Assembly: GCA_001801495.1 (NCBI GenBank) | Contig: MGXW01000101.1 | Coordinates: 1-26,102, forward strand | Direction of reading: 5' to 3' | DNA from: Gammaproteobacteria bacterium RIFCSPHIGHO2_12_FULL_37_34 | GTDB lineage: Bacteria; Pseudomonadota; Gammaproteobacteria; DSM-16500 | Length of the DNA stretch: 26,102 bases | In this document: positions 15,098-23,376 of the stretch, one piece after another | Layout of the letters: each line of letters begins with the position of its first letter | How positions within the stretch are numbered: the stretch's first letter is position 1 | Program-made: the position numbers and the translations under genes | The notes under the pieces: generated by a model | What the model saw: only the letters and a program-made list of their open reading frames with translations | What the model was told of the DNA's origin: nothing | The model's database searches: none

Positions 15098-16015
15098 TTA
15101 AGTAATTTTAAAACCAACTTCATGAGGTAATCCATCTCGCTCTTTCGCAACATATGAAACAAGTTGCCAATCAATAAAACTAGTATTGGTTTTTGAAAAA
15201 CTACTTATAAGATGAACAATTCCTGGTAAAGAGGTGTCAAAAGAATCATGATGTTCTTCCAAAGGATGGTGAGCCTCGAGATATAAGTAATTTTTTTGCC
15301 AAGCCACTTTAACAGGTGAATTAATAATAACTACCGGAATCCCATGATGAACAGATGAAAAAAATGTTTGAATATCAAATTCATACATACGAATACAACC
15401 AAAGCTAGCGCGTCTCCCCACACTTTCAGGAAAAATAGTGCTGTGAATAAGATAAGTTGGAATTTGCATATAAATAGCATAAGGACCTAATGGATTATCC
15501 GGTCCTGGCGGCATAATACTTGGAAGTACAATACCTTGTTGTAAATTAAATTCACGAATATCTTGAGGTGGAATCCAAATAGGATCTTTTGTTTTTCTAG
15601 TAATATTTGTTCTTGTAATAGGAATGGTTTTACCAATTTTCCCTATACCAATTGGATAAGTTAATACTTCATTGCTTCCTATTTTAAAATAATACATACG
15701 CATTTCAGGTAAATTAATAATAATTCCTTGGCGCGGCTGATTGGGAATAAGATGTTGAGTTGGAATTTGTAATGAACTACCTGAAGGAAATCCTCTAGCC
15801 ATATTTAAATGAGGATTAGCATTTTCAATAGCGTTGTAACCAAGATCATATTGTTTTGCAACTGTTATTACGTTTTCTCCCGAAGAAGTTGAATAATATT
15901 GAACTTCTCCGATGAGTGCTTCATTGCTAGAAGGCAATTGATAAGATGTAGCTAAACCATTTGTATAATGAAATACTAATAAAATTAATAATAGTTTCCA
16001 TATTTTATGACTCAT
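15098..16015 (-). CDS. L,D-transpeptidase with LysM domain (ErfK/YbiS type)
   Basis: A periplasmic peptidoglycan enzyme of 305 aa. A signal peptide covers about residues 1-22 (KLLLILLVF core). A LysM-like domain lies near 37-86 (ENVITVAKQYDLGYNAIENANP ... SSLQIP in outline), and the YkuD catalytic domain near 97-240. The catalytic motif has H191 (LIHST) and C207 (ASFGCIRM). The histidine often seen before GC is phenylalanine here, a position that also varies in E. coli homologues. The family makes 3-3 crosslinks or attaches proteins to peptidoglycan; which one cannot be told. It lies 35 bases after a second transpeptidase gene. Confidence 0.9.
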   Translation of the reverse strand: MSHKIWKLLLILLVFHYTNGLATSYQLPSSNEALIGEVQYYSTSSGENVITVAKQYDLGYNAIENANPHLNMARGFPSGSSLQIPTQHLIPNQPRQGIIINLPEMRMYYFKIGSNEVLTYPIGIGKIGKTIPITRTNITRKTKDPIWIPPQDIREFNLQQGIVLPSIMPPGPDNPLGPYAIYMQIPTYLIHSTIFPESVGRRASFGCIRMYEFDIQTFFSSVHHGIPVVIINSPVKVAWQKNYLYLEAHHPLEEHHDSFDTSLPGIVHLISSFSKTNTSFIDWQLVSYVAKERDGLPHEVGFKIT

Positions 16016-16050
16016 TTTATGTCTATCCTTAAAAACATTAAAAAAATAAA

Positions 16051-16761
16051 TTAAGCACTAAGAAATCGAGAACGTGATAACCAATTACGATCAGGATAAT
16101 AAGCAACCATCAATGTGTCGTCTTTTATAGTATCAATCAATGGTTTTGCTAAATTGGTGCTAACAGCAGGACAACCCCAACTTCTTCCGATTTGACCGCG
16201 GGTTTTAACAAGATCTGACCCAACATACCATGCGCCGTGTACAACAATATCTCTTCTATAAGCATTATCATTAATTCCGCGTTCTATACCACGAAGACGT
16301 AACGAATATCCTTTACCACCCACATAAGGTTCATCTGTTACAAATACACCAATACTTGATTTTAAACTTCCAGGATTATTAGAGAAAGAGGTTGCATGAG
16401 CACCACCACTATTTTTCCCATGTGATACCCATGTATTAAATAAAGTTTTACCGTTTCTTAAGTCAAACACCCATAAACGTTTTTCTGCTGAAGATTTAGA
16501 ATAATCAATAACGGTAAGTAAGGGTTTACTCATTGCAACCCCTGCTTTTTTTGCATTTACATAAGCAATAAGACTCAATCGCAGTACAGAAGCATCAATA
16601 TTACTTGCTTGCGATCGCAAAATTCGAACTTCATTCTGAATCCAAGCATTGCTACCGAATTGTTCGGAATTAGTACTAGAAAATAAAAAAGATAACGGGG
16701 AGCTTGCTCCGAGCAAACCAAGCAACATCAATGAAAATATTAGTTTATACACTTTTATCAT
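16051..16761 (-). CDS. Murein L,D-transpeptidase (YkuD_2 family)
   Basis: A 236-aa exported protein with a signal peptide (hydrophobic core LIFSLMLLGLLGA) and a YkuD_2-type catalytic domain. The nucleophile motif is GRSWGCPAVS with C197, and the paired histidine H175 is in VVHGAWYV. SHGKNSGG and the SIGVFVTDEPYVGGKGYSLRLRG block, given here in part, are typical of this family. It is distinct from the ErfK-type enzyme downstream, so the tandem pair is not a recent duplication. GGGGA precedes the ATG by 6 bases. A perfect -10 TATAAT on the minus strand (16773-16778) would leave a leader of only about five bases. Confidence 0.9.
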   Translation of the reverse strand: MIKVYKLIFSLMLLGLLGASSPLSFLFSSTNSEQFGSNAWIQNEVRILRSQASNIDASVLRLSLIAYVNAKKAGVAMSKPLLTVIDYSKSSAEKRLWVFDLRNGKTLFNTWVSHGKNSGGAHATSFSNNPGSLKSSIGVFVTDEPYVGGKGYSLRLRGIERGINDNAYRRDIVVHGAWYVGSDLVKTRGQIGRSWGCPAVSTNLAKPLIDTIKDDTLMVAYYPDRNWLSRSRFLSA

Positions 16762-17073
16762 AGGATTCCCCTATTATAGCGAAACGCATTAAGAATCTCT
16801 CCTTCGAGGCCATCCCTTGATTTCTGATTGAAGTAAAAAAGTAATGATTCCTAAAAGAATTATTTCTAAAATGATGAAGGAGGAGGGTTATTTTTATACA
16901 AATCAATGAGGTTTGTCAAATGAATATTCCTGAAAATAGTCTTAAAACACGCAATATAGTTGATTAAAAAAAGAAACATGCCTATCTTTTTTTTCTTAGA
17001 AAAGCGTGTGTAGCGATTCTTTTCAAAACCAGGTATAGTTTTCTCATTTTTTGAAGATCACAAAGAATTGATT
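16762..17073. other. Divergent spacer between transpeptidase and ddl genes
   Basis: About 310 AT-rich bases without a clear gene. On the minus side a TATAAT (16773-16778) serves the transpeptidase gene. On the plus side TATAGT at 17034-17039 is a candidate -10 for ddl, without a clear -35. A 15-codon ORF (16920-16967, protein MNIPENSLKTRNIVD) has GAGG eight bases upstream. It ends at the start of an A7G/CT7 inverted repeat (16966-16973 and 16986-16993). This could be a leader peptide with a weak hairpin, or chance. Confidence 0.4.
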
Positions 17074-18234
17074 ATGAAACAATTAAATAAAATTCGAGTA
17101 GCAGTGCTTTTTGGAGGGCGTTCTGCTGAGCATGAGGTTTCATTACGCTCAGCAGCTAATGTTATACGATTTCTTGATCTATCACGTTTTGAGATTGTTC
17201 CGATTGGTATTGATAAGCAAGGCAATTGGTTTCTTGGCAATGATATTTTTACTAAAAGTTTAGAACAAAACAATGTTCCAAAATTGAGTCAGAACCACGA
17301 AGCTTGGTTTACAGCAGAATGGATTGGCAAACCTGTTAAAAAAAATACGCTAAATGAACTCGTACAAAGTGATGGACAGATGTTTGATGTAGTGTTTCCA
17401 GTCGTACATGGTACCTTGTGTGAAGATGGTACCTTACAAGGCTTACTCGAATTAGCTAATATTCCGTATGTGGGTTGTGGTGTTTTATCATCGGCTATTG
17501 GTATGGAAAAAGATATTTCTAAGCGTTTAGCGGTTAATGCTGGCATGCTTGTCGCTCCTTATCTTACTATTAAATATGATGAATGGCAGAGTAATGCTAA
17601 GCAGTTCGTGCAAAAGATCACAGAACAACTGACTTACCCTGTGTTTGTTAAACCAGCCAATACTGGGTCAAGTATTGGCATTACAAAGGTGAAGACAGTA
17701 GACCAGCTTGCTTTGGCCATTGAAGAAGCATTTTGCTTTGATGTTAAAGTGATAATAGAAAAAGCTTTGCAGGTGCGCGAATTAGAAGTTGCTGTTCTTG
17801 AATCATTGGAACCCCATACCGATCCTATTGTTAGTGTGATTGGTGAAATAAAACCTCAGCATGAGTTTTATTCTTATGAAGCAAAATATCTAGATGAGAA
17901 TGGCGCTATTTTGGAAATTCCTGCTATTATTTCAGATGATTTAACAATGAAAGCTAAATCCATTGCGAAAAAGCTCTTTATTATACTCGAGTGCGAAGGT
18001 ATGGCGCGTGTTGATTTGTTTTTGGAAATGACAACACAACAAATTTATTTTAATGAAATTAATACTATTCCTGGCTTTACACAAATGAGCATGTATCCTA
18101 AATTAATGAACGCCTCTGGTTTTTCTTATACAAATTTGCTAACACATCTTATTCAATTAGCGATTAAACGACATACAAATAAAAATCGATTGAGACGAGA
18201 TGTTCATGCAAAACATGTTGAGTTAGTCTCTTAA
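17074..18234 (+). CDS. ddl: D-alanine--D-alanine ligase
   Basis: An ATP-grasp ligase of 386 aa that makes D-Ala-D-Ala for peptidoglycan precursors. It has FGGRSAEHEVSLRSA at the N-terminus, VFPVVHGTLCEDGTLQGL, the phosphate-binding loop NTGSSIGITKV, the omega-loop YSYEAKYLD, and the metal-binding end FNEINTIPGFTQMSMYPKL. The length matches the DdlA or Gram-positive Ddl class rather than the short DdlB. I start at the ATG at 17074; a TTG two codons earlier is less likely. Only a weak AAAGA ribosome site is seen. It is divergent from the transpeptidase genes and only 3 bases before an outer membrane factor gene. Confidence 0.95.
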   Translation: MKQLNKIRVAVLFGGRSAEHEVSLRSAANVIRFLDLSRFEIVPIGIDKQGNWFLGNDIFTKSLEQNNVPKLSQNHEAWFTAEWIGKPVKKNTLNELVQSDGQMFDVVFPVVHGTLCEDGTLQGLLELANIPYVGCGVLSSAIGMEKDISKRLAVNAGMLVAPYLTIKYDEWQSNAKQFVQKITEQLTYPVFVKPANTGSSIGITKVKTVDQLALAIEEAFCFDVKVIIEKALQVRELEVAVLESLEPHTDPIVSVIGEIKPQHEFYSYEAKYLDENGAILEIPAIISDDLTMKAKSIAKKLFIILECEGMARVDLFLEMTTQQIYFNEINTIPGFTQMSMYPKLMNASGFSYTNLLTHLIQLAIKRHTNKNRLRRDVHAKHVELVS

Positions 18235-18237
18235 GCA

Positions 18238-19698
18238 ATGCACGCACGAAGCATTCGATATCTTGTAACAATTTTTATTATCTCTATCAGCTGCAGCATC
18301 GAAATATATGCAGCCAAACCGATTACATTATCATTAGAAGAGGCCATTTTAATTGCCGCTCGTTCTAATCCAAATGTGCAAGAATCACAGCTTTCTTATG
18401 TATTACAAAAATTTAATTTGCATGTTGAGGAGTGGCAATTTGATTTGCATTATTCGCTTCAAGCTTCAGCTGGCCTAACGCGATCGATCATACCAGACCA
18501 ACCAACAACTTATTCGCGTAATTATAATCTTCAACCTGGTGTTTCATTACAAACACCAATTGGCACGGAATTTAATCTTTACTCTAACAATCCTGTCACA
18601 GATCATTATCATCCCAGTTTATCGTTACAATTAATGCAACCATTAATGCGGGGTTTTGGTAAAGCAATTGTTGAAACTGCACTTCATAATGCGCGTGATT
18701 CAGAAATTGTTTCACGTTTAACCATAGAAGGTACGTTACGTACAACCATTACGGCAGTTATTAACGCTTATTTGGATGTGGTGGCAGCGGAGCAGAATAT
18801 TGCTATTGATCAAGATGCAGCAAAACGTGCCGAGCAATCAGTCGAGCAAACCAAAAAATATATTAAAGCGGGTCGTAAAGCAGGAAATGAATTAGTGACG
18901 GTTCAAGCGGATCAGGCAAGAACAAAAGCACAATTGGAAACAGATAAAAATAATCTTATTCAAGCACGCTATGCTTTGTTGACGGCAATTGGCATGGATC
19001 CAAATACAAATATTCGATTTACATCGCTTCATATTGAAAATTTAATTAAAAAATATACGCTGCCTGCTCTATCTGCTGTCAAGCAGCTGACACTAGAAAA
19101 TGATATTCAATATCAAGTGGATCAGATTGTTTTACATGGGTCAACTACACGCGCATTACTCACTGCTCAAGATAATACCCGTTGGCAATTAAATCTGGAA
19201 GCTAATGTGACGAGTGGAAACGTATCAGATACTACTAATGCTGGACAACGTGCTGGAATTAGTGGTTTATTTAACAATCCTTATTTAACCCAAGGGGTTG
19301 GTTTGAGCTTACACATACCCATTGATGATCAATTAACAAAACAAGCTGTTTTGAATGCAAAAATTGCACTGAAACAAGCGGAGCTTGCTTTAGTGCAAGA
19401 GAAATGGAATAAAGAAACCAATGCTATTAATGGCTGGAATATGGTGGTGAGTGCAAAACGCGCTTTACAATTTGCCGAAGACGCGCAGTTATTACAAAAA
19501 CAAACCTATATTATTAGTTATCAAAAATATTTGCATGGGTTAATTGATAGCCTTGAATTACAATCAGCACAATTACAATTAATACAAGCACAACAAGTTT
19601 CACTAAGAGAAAAAATTGGGTATTTAAAAGCGTTGGTTAATTTAGATTTGCTAACTGGTCATACGTTAAGAACGTGGCACGTTAAAGTGAGATTCTAA
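18238..19698 (+). CDS. TolC-like outer membrane factor
   Basis: A 486-aa outer-membrane efflux protein with a signal peptide ending near residue 26 (IYAAKP). Two repeats follow the TolC plan: beta hairpin, then long amphipathic helices. The first repeat includes LSLEEAILIAARSNPNVQ near 32-49. Its helix ends contain EQNIAIDQDAAKRAEQSVEQT, given in part. The second repeat contains ALKQAELALVQEKWNKE. It would form the outer-membrane tunnel of a tripartite exporter with the membrane fusion protein 32 bases downstream. It begins right after the ddl stop, with no visible promoter between. Confidence 0.88.
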   Translation: MHARSIRYLVTIFIISISCSIEIYAAKPITLSLEEAILIAARSNPNVQESQLSYVLQKFNLHVEEWQFDLHYSLQASAGLTRSIIPDQPTTYSRNYNLQPGVSLQTPIGTEFNLYSNNPVTDHYHPSLSLQLMQPLMRGFGKAIVETALHNARDSEIVSRLTIEGTLRTTITAVINAYLDVVAAEQNIAIDQDAAKRAEQSVEQTKKYIKAGRKAGNELVTVQADQARTKAQLETDKNNLIQARYALLTAIGMDPNTNIRFTSLHIENLIKKYTLPALSAVKQLTLENDIQYQVDQIVLHGSTTRALLTAQDNTRWQLNLEANVTSGNVSDTTNAGQRAGISGLFNNPYLTQGVGLSLHIPIDDQLTKQAVLNAKIALKQAELALVQEKWNKETNAINGWNMVVSAKRALQFAEDAQLLQKQTYIISYQKYLHGLIDSLELQSAQLQLIQAQQVSLREKIGYLKALVNLDLLTGHTLRTWHVKVRF

Positions 19699-19730
19699 AA
19701 CAGAAAGCAAGAGAATGTTTGGGGGTGTAA

Positions 19731-20864
19731 GTGAAATTCAAACTATTTTTATTAACTATTTTTTTATTCCAACAAGCTTGTTCAAGCGAAGATATTAAAA
19801 AGAATCAAACCATTATTCCTACAGAATCTAAAATTGTACATCATACCTTGTTTTATTCCGGGATCATCCAACCGCTAAAAACAATTGTTATACCGAGTCC
19901 CGCAGACGGTGTTGTGCTTGACATGCCTTTCCAATATGGTGAAGTGGTTCAATCGGGACGATTATTATTTACGCTTTCCTCCACTAAATTTTTAACAGAT
20001 TATAAAGCCGCACTTACTCAATATGTTAAAGCAAAAAATGAATTTAATACTAGCAAATCGCAATTATCTGAAGCCGAGTTTCTTCATAAACATTTATTAA
20101 TATCAGACGATGATTTTAAAATGAAACAATCTAATTTTTACAGTAATCGATTAGCCTTGTTACAAGCTAAAGATGCGCTAGAGGGATTGACTGATCAAGC
20201 AGCCATTCAAGATATTGATTTTGATCGTTTGACCATCGTTGATTTTGATAACATTATCGAAGCCATGCATTTAAATAAGCATTCCGAAAATCTTCGTGTT
20301 CTTGCACCAACAACAGGACTAATCTTGTTTTCAAATAGAAATGAAGATGAGAGCAAAAAAATTGTTAAAGGAGACGCTGTTAAACAAGGTGATGTATTGG
20401 CTATTATAGGCGATATGAATGGTATAACGGTGCACATAAAAGTAAACGAATTAACCGTCAATCAACTTCAATCGGGTCAATTAGTAAAAGTGACAGGACT
20501 TGCTTTCCCTGATGATATATTAATTGGCGAGATAAAACGCATTGATCATCAAGGGGAAGGAGCAAATGGGGGGTTACCTTTTTTTTCTGTTGAAGTGGTT
20601 GTGCCTAAATTAACAAAAGAACAACAACAACGCATTCATGTTGGAATGAGCGCAAAAGTTGAGATTGATATCAAAGAAGAATCTCGTATCATGGTGCCTA
20701 TTGCTGCAATTAATGAAAAAAACAATATGAGTACCGTTAGGCTTTATAATGAAAAAAGCAAAACATTACAGGAGGTCGCGGTTAAAACGGGAATAACCAC
20801 CGCCCAATCTGTTGTTATTTTATCCGGATTAAAACCAGGAGATAAAATTGCCATCCCTTATTAA
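19731..20864 (+). CDS. Membrane fusion protein (HlyD/MacA type)
   Basis: A 377-aa periplasmic adaptor. The GTG start at 19731 is followed by a short hydrophobic signal ending FQQACSS, which could be an imperfect lipobox with Cys17. A biotinyl-lipoyl half-motif lies near 55-85 (IPSPADGVVLDMPFQYGEVV). A helical hairpin near 90-170 follows, then the second lipoyl half (LAPTTGLILFS ... GDAVKQGDVLAIIGD), a beta barrel and a C-terminal membrane-proximal domain. It would bridge the TolC-like channel and an inner-membrane transporter. The end overlaps the ATPase gene by 17 bases, so the two are coupled. Confidence 0.88.
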   Translation: MKFKLFLLTIFLFQQACSSEDIKKNQTIIPTESKIVHHTLFYSGIIQPLKTIVIPSPADGVVLDMPFQYGEVVQSGRLLFTLSSTKFLTDYKAALTQYVKAKNEFNTSKSQLSEAEFLHKHLLISDDDFKMKQSNFYSNRLALLQAKDALEGLTDQAAIQDIDFDRLTIVDFDNIIEAMHLNKHSENLRVLAPTTGLILFSNRNEDESKKIVKGDAVKQGDVLAIIGDMNGITVHIKVNELTVNQLQSGQLVKVTGLAFPDDILIGEIKRIDHQGEGANGGLPFFSVEVVVPKLTKEQQQRIHVGMSAKVEIDIKEESRIMVPIAAINEKNNMSTVRLYNEKSKTLQEVAVKTGITTAQSVVILSGLKPGDKIAIPY

Positions 20865-21525
20865 ATTACATCAGGTGACCAAGTCTTATCGGGTTGGCGA
20901 AACAATATTAACTGCTTTAAATGGTATTCATTTTCAATTACAGCGAGGAGAGATGACGGCCATTATGGGACCATCCGGATCAGGAAAATCAACGTTGATG
21001 AATATTATTGGTTTTCTGGATCGTTGTACAACCGGCGATTATTTTTTTCTTGGACAAAATGTATCGCAATTATCTGAACAGAAGCTTGCTGATATTCGTA
21101 ATCAAAAAATCGGGTTTGTTTTTCAATCTTTTTTTTTATTACCAAGAGCAACAGCTTTGCAGAATGTTTTATTACCATTATTTTATCGAGGGATTGCTCG
21201 CATTGAAGCGACAACATTAGCCATGAATATGTTGGAAAGGGTTCATATTGCACATGTTGCGCATCATTATCCCAACCAATTATCAGGCGGACAACAGCAA
21301 CGTGTTGCAATTGCTCGGGCTTTAGTAGGCAATCCTGATATTATTCTTGCGGATGAGCCAACAGGAGCGCTCGATTCACAAACAGGGAATGACATCATGA
21401 CATTATTGACAGAGCTAAATAATAAAGAAAAACGTAGTATTGTTATTATTACTCATGATAAAAATATTAGTCATCGATGTCAGCGTGTAGTAATGATTAA
21501 TGATGGGAGATTACTAAATGGGTAG
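20848..21525 (+). CDS. ABC transporter ATPase (LolD/MacB-type), no permease nearby
   Basis: A 225-aa ATPase with Walker A GPSGSGKST (41-49), Q-loop VFQSFFLL, signature LSGGQ (145-149), Walker B ILADEPTGALDS and H-loop H203. The sequence belongs to the LolD/MacB/FtsE group, which works with FtsX-like permeases. The start codon is TTG, supported by AGGAG six bases upstream and by coupling to the membrane fusion gene. It ends as a lone nucleotide-binding domain without the membrane part found in MacB. The following gene is a dehydrogenase overlapping by 8 bases, so the expected permease gene is absent. Confidence 0.93.
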   Translation: MPSLIKLHQVTKSYRVGETILTALNGIHFQLQRGEMTAIMGPSGSGKSTLMNIIGFLDRCTTGDYFFLGQNVSQLSEQKLADIRNQKIGFVFQSFFLLPRATALQNVLLPLFYRGIARIEATTLAMNMLERVHIAHVAHHYPNQLSGGQQQRVAIARALVGNPDIILADEPTGALDSQTGNDIMTLLTELNNKEKRSIVIITHDKNISHRCQRVVMINDGRLLNG

Positions 21526-22699
21526 TCAATGGGATGATCCACTATTTTTTGATGATCAACTGACTGAAGAAGAGCGCATGATTCGTGATGCTGCGCATAC
21601 GTTTGCTCAAGAAACATTGCAACCCCAAGTGATCAAAGCCTTTCATGAAGAGCATTTTGATCCTGCTTTAATGCGTGCGATGGGAAAAGCCGGATTGCTT
21701 GGTGCAACTATTCAAGGATATGGTTGTGCTGGTATTAATTATGTTTCTTATGGATTAATTATGCGTGAACTGGAACGTGTTGATTCTGGCTACCGATCAG
21801 TCGCAAGTGTGCAATCTAGTTTAAGTATGCACGCTATCCATGCATATGGAAATGAAGAACAAAAACAAAAATATTTACCAAAAATGGCTTGCGGCGAATT
21901 AATCGGCTGTTTTTGTTTAACCGAACCCAATCACGGCTCTGATCCAGCGGGTATGGATACCCATGCCAAATCAGCTGAGGATGGTTACATCTTAAAGGGT
22001 AGCAAAATGTGGATTACTAATGCTCCCATTGCGGATCTTTTTATTGTGTGGGCACGCAATGATAAAAATAGAGTTCGTGGTTTTATCTTAGAAAAAAACA
22101 TGAAAGGATTATCCACCCCTATGATGCATGGCAAATTAAGTTTACGGATATCATTAACGGGTGAAGTAGTGATGGATAATGTATGTGTGCCAAAGGAAAA
22201 CGAGCTTCCCTTGGCAGATGGTTTGTCAGGCCCGCTAGGTTGCCTAGATCATGCGCGCTATGGCATTGCTTGGGGTGCATTGGGAGCTGCGGAATTTTGT
22301 TGGCATGCTGCACGACAATATGCGCTTTTTCGTAAACAGTTTGGTCATCCTATTGCTGCTAATCAACTTATTCAGCAGAAATTAGCAAATATGCAAACCA
22401 ATATTGCACTAGGATTACAAGGTTGCTTGCGTTTAGGTAGATTAAAAGATGAAGGACGAGCAGATACTCCAATGATTTCTTTAATGAAACGTTTTTCCAC
22501 ATTGACGGCGCTCGATGTTGCTCGCGAAGCTCGTGATATTCATGGCGGCAATGGCATTATGGAAGATTTCCAGGTGATGCGTCATATGGTGAATTTAGAG
22601 ACGGTTAAAACTTACGAAGGAACAGCAGATATTCATGCATTGATTTTAGGAAGAGCACAAACGAATATTCAAGCGTTTAAGCCATTAGGAAATGTTTAA
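21518..22699 (+). CDS. gcdH: Glutaryl-CoA dehydrogenase (acyl-CoA dehydrogenase family)
   Basis: A 393-aa FAD enzyme that oxidises and decarboxylates glutaryl-CoA to crotonyl-CoA in lysine and tryptophan breakdown. The catalytic base is E367 in TYEGTADIH. R93 in SGYRSVASVQSSL matches the substrate-carboxylate arginine of human GCDH. CLTEPNHGSDPAGMDT and KMWITNAP are FAD-binding blocks, and the FRKQFG and DIHGGNGI motifs are also family-typical. The R93 context favours glutaryl-CoA over a simple fatty acyl-CoA. GGGAGA in the end of the ATPase gene serves as ribosome site. It converges with ccmB, leaving only 2 bases between the genes. Confidence 0.9.
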   Translation: MGSQWDDPLFFDDQLTEEERMIRDAAHTFAQETLQPQVIKAFHEEHFDPALMRAMGKAGLLGATIQGYGCAGINYVSYGLIMRELERVDSGYRSVASVQSSLSMHAIHAYGNEEQKQKYLPKMACGELIGCFCLTEPNHGSDPAGMDTHAKSAEDGYILKGSKMWITNAPIADLFIVWARNDKNRVRGFILEKNMKGLSTPMMHGKLSLRISLTGEVVMDNVCVPKENELPLADGLSGPLGCLDHARYGIAWGALGAAEFCWHAARQYALFRKQFGHPIAANQLIQQKLANMQTNIALGLQGCLRLGRLKDEGRADTPMISLMKRFSTLTALDVAREARDIHGGNGIMEDFQVMRHMVNLETVKTYEGTADIHALILGRAQTNIQAFKPLGNV

Positions 22700-22701
22700 A
22701 C

Positions 22702-23376
22702 CTAGAAATGGCTGCTGATTCTTAACGTTGTAGCAATCACCCAAGGTAGTAATGTCATAGCAAACATAGATAACCCAGCTAAAAATGCTAGTGGTCCTAC
22801 AATAGAGAATCCTGCTTGATATTGTTGAATGCAAGCCACCCCCACGATTAGTACAGGTGTAATCAACGGAAGAATAAGTAAACCAAGCAACACACCTTGT
22901 TGACGTAACCCCAGTGTTAATGCTACACACAAGCTACTAAGCAACATCAATACAGGCGTACCTAATAATAAACTCATACAAAGAGCAATAATAACGAAGA
23001 TAGATAAATTAAAAATCCAACCCAATAAAGGAGTCAATATAATAAGTGGTAATTCAGCGACTAACCATTTCACACATAATTTAATAACTATTAATAAAGT
23101 TAAAGGAATGGGGCTAAGAAAAAGTTGTTCAAGATGACCATCTTCAATTTCATCAAAAAAAATAGTATCTATAGCTAATAGATTTGCAAACAATGCCGCA
23201 AGCCAAATATAACCGGGAATAAATGTTTGTAATACTTTAGGATCAGGCGCAAATGTTAAAGGAAATAAACTAACCACAAGGATAAAAAATGCGAGCGGGT
23301 ATAACCACTCTTGTGAGCGACGCAACAACAATAATAATTCAAAATAAAACAGTAACCGGATTGTTCTCAATGTCAT
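22702..23376 (-). CDS. ccmB: Heme exporter permease CcmB
   Basis: A 224-aa inner-membrane protein with about six hydrophobic segments. It has the CcmB landmarks: SLFPLTFAPDPKVL, IPGYIWLAALFANLLAIDTIF and EDGHLEQLFLSPIPL, the latter being the most conserved block of the family. It ends in ATTLRISSHF, like E. coli CcmB. With CcmA it forms the ABC module that frees heme-CcmE in cytochrome c maturation system I. I start at the ATG at 23376, which has AGG upstream; a GTG four codons earlier is the alternative. It overlaps ccmA slightly. No ccmC follows. Confidence 0.93.
   Translation of the reverse strand: MTLRTIRLLFYFELLLLLRRSQEWLYPLAFFILVVSLFPLTFAPDPKVLQTFIPGYIWLAALFANLLAIDTIFFDEIEDGHLEQLFLSPIPLTLLIVIKLCVKWLVAELPLIILTPLLGWIFNLSIFVIIALCMSLLLGTPVLMLLSSLCVALTLGLRQQGVLLGLLILPLITPVLIVGVACIQQYQAGFSIVGPLAFLAGLSMFAMTLLPWVIATTLRISSHF

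Noticed and set aside
15400..15421. Loss of the active-site histidine in the LysM transpeptidase (SFGC for SHGC)
   Set aside because: That position is variable in active family members such as the SSGC forms of E. coli. The catalytic Cys207 and His191 are present.
16021..16050. The two transpeptidase genes as a recent tandem duplication
   Set aside because: One has LysM plus an ErfK-type domain, the other a YkuD_2 domain. Their motifs differ, so they are separate families.
19731..19790. Certain lipoprotein signal in the membrane fusion protein
   Set aside because: The residues before Cys17 (FQQA) fit the lipobox poorly, so lipidation is mentioned only as possible.
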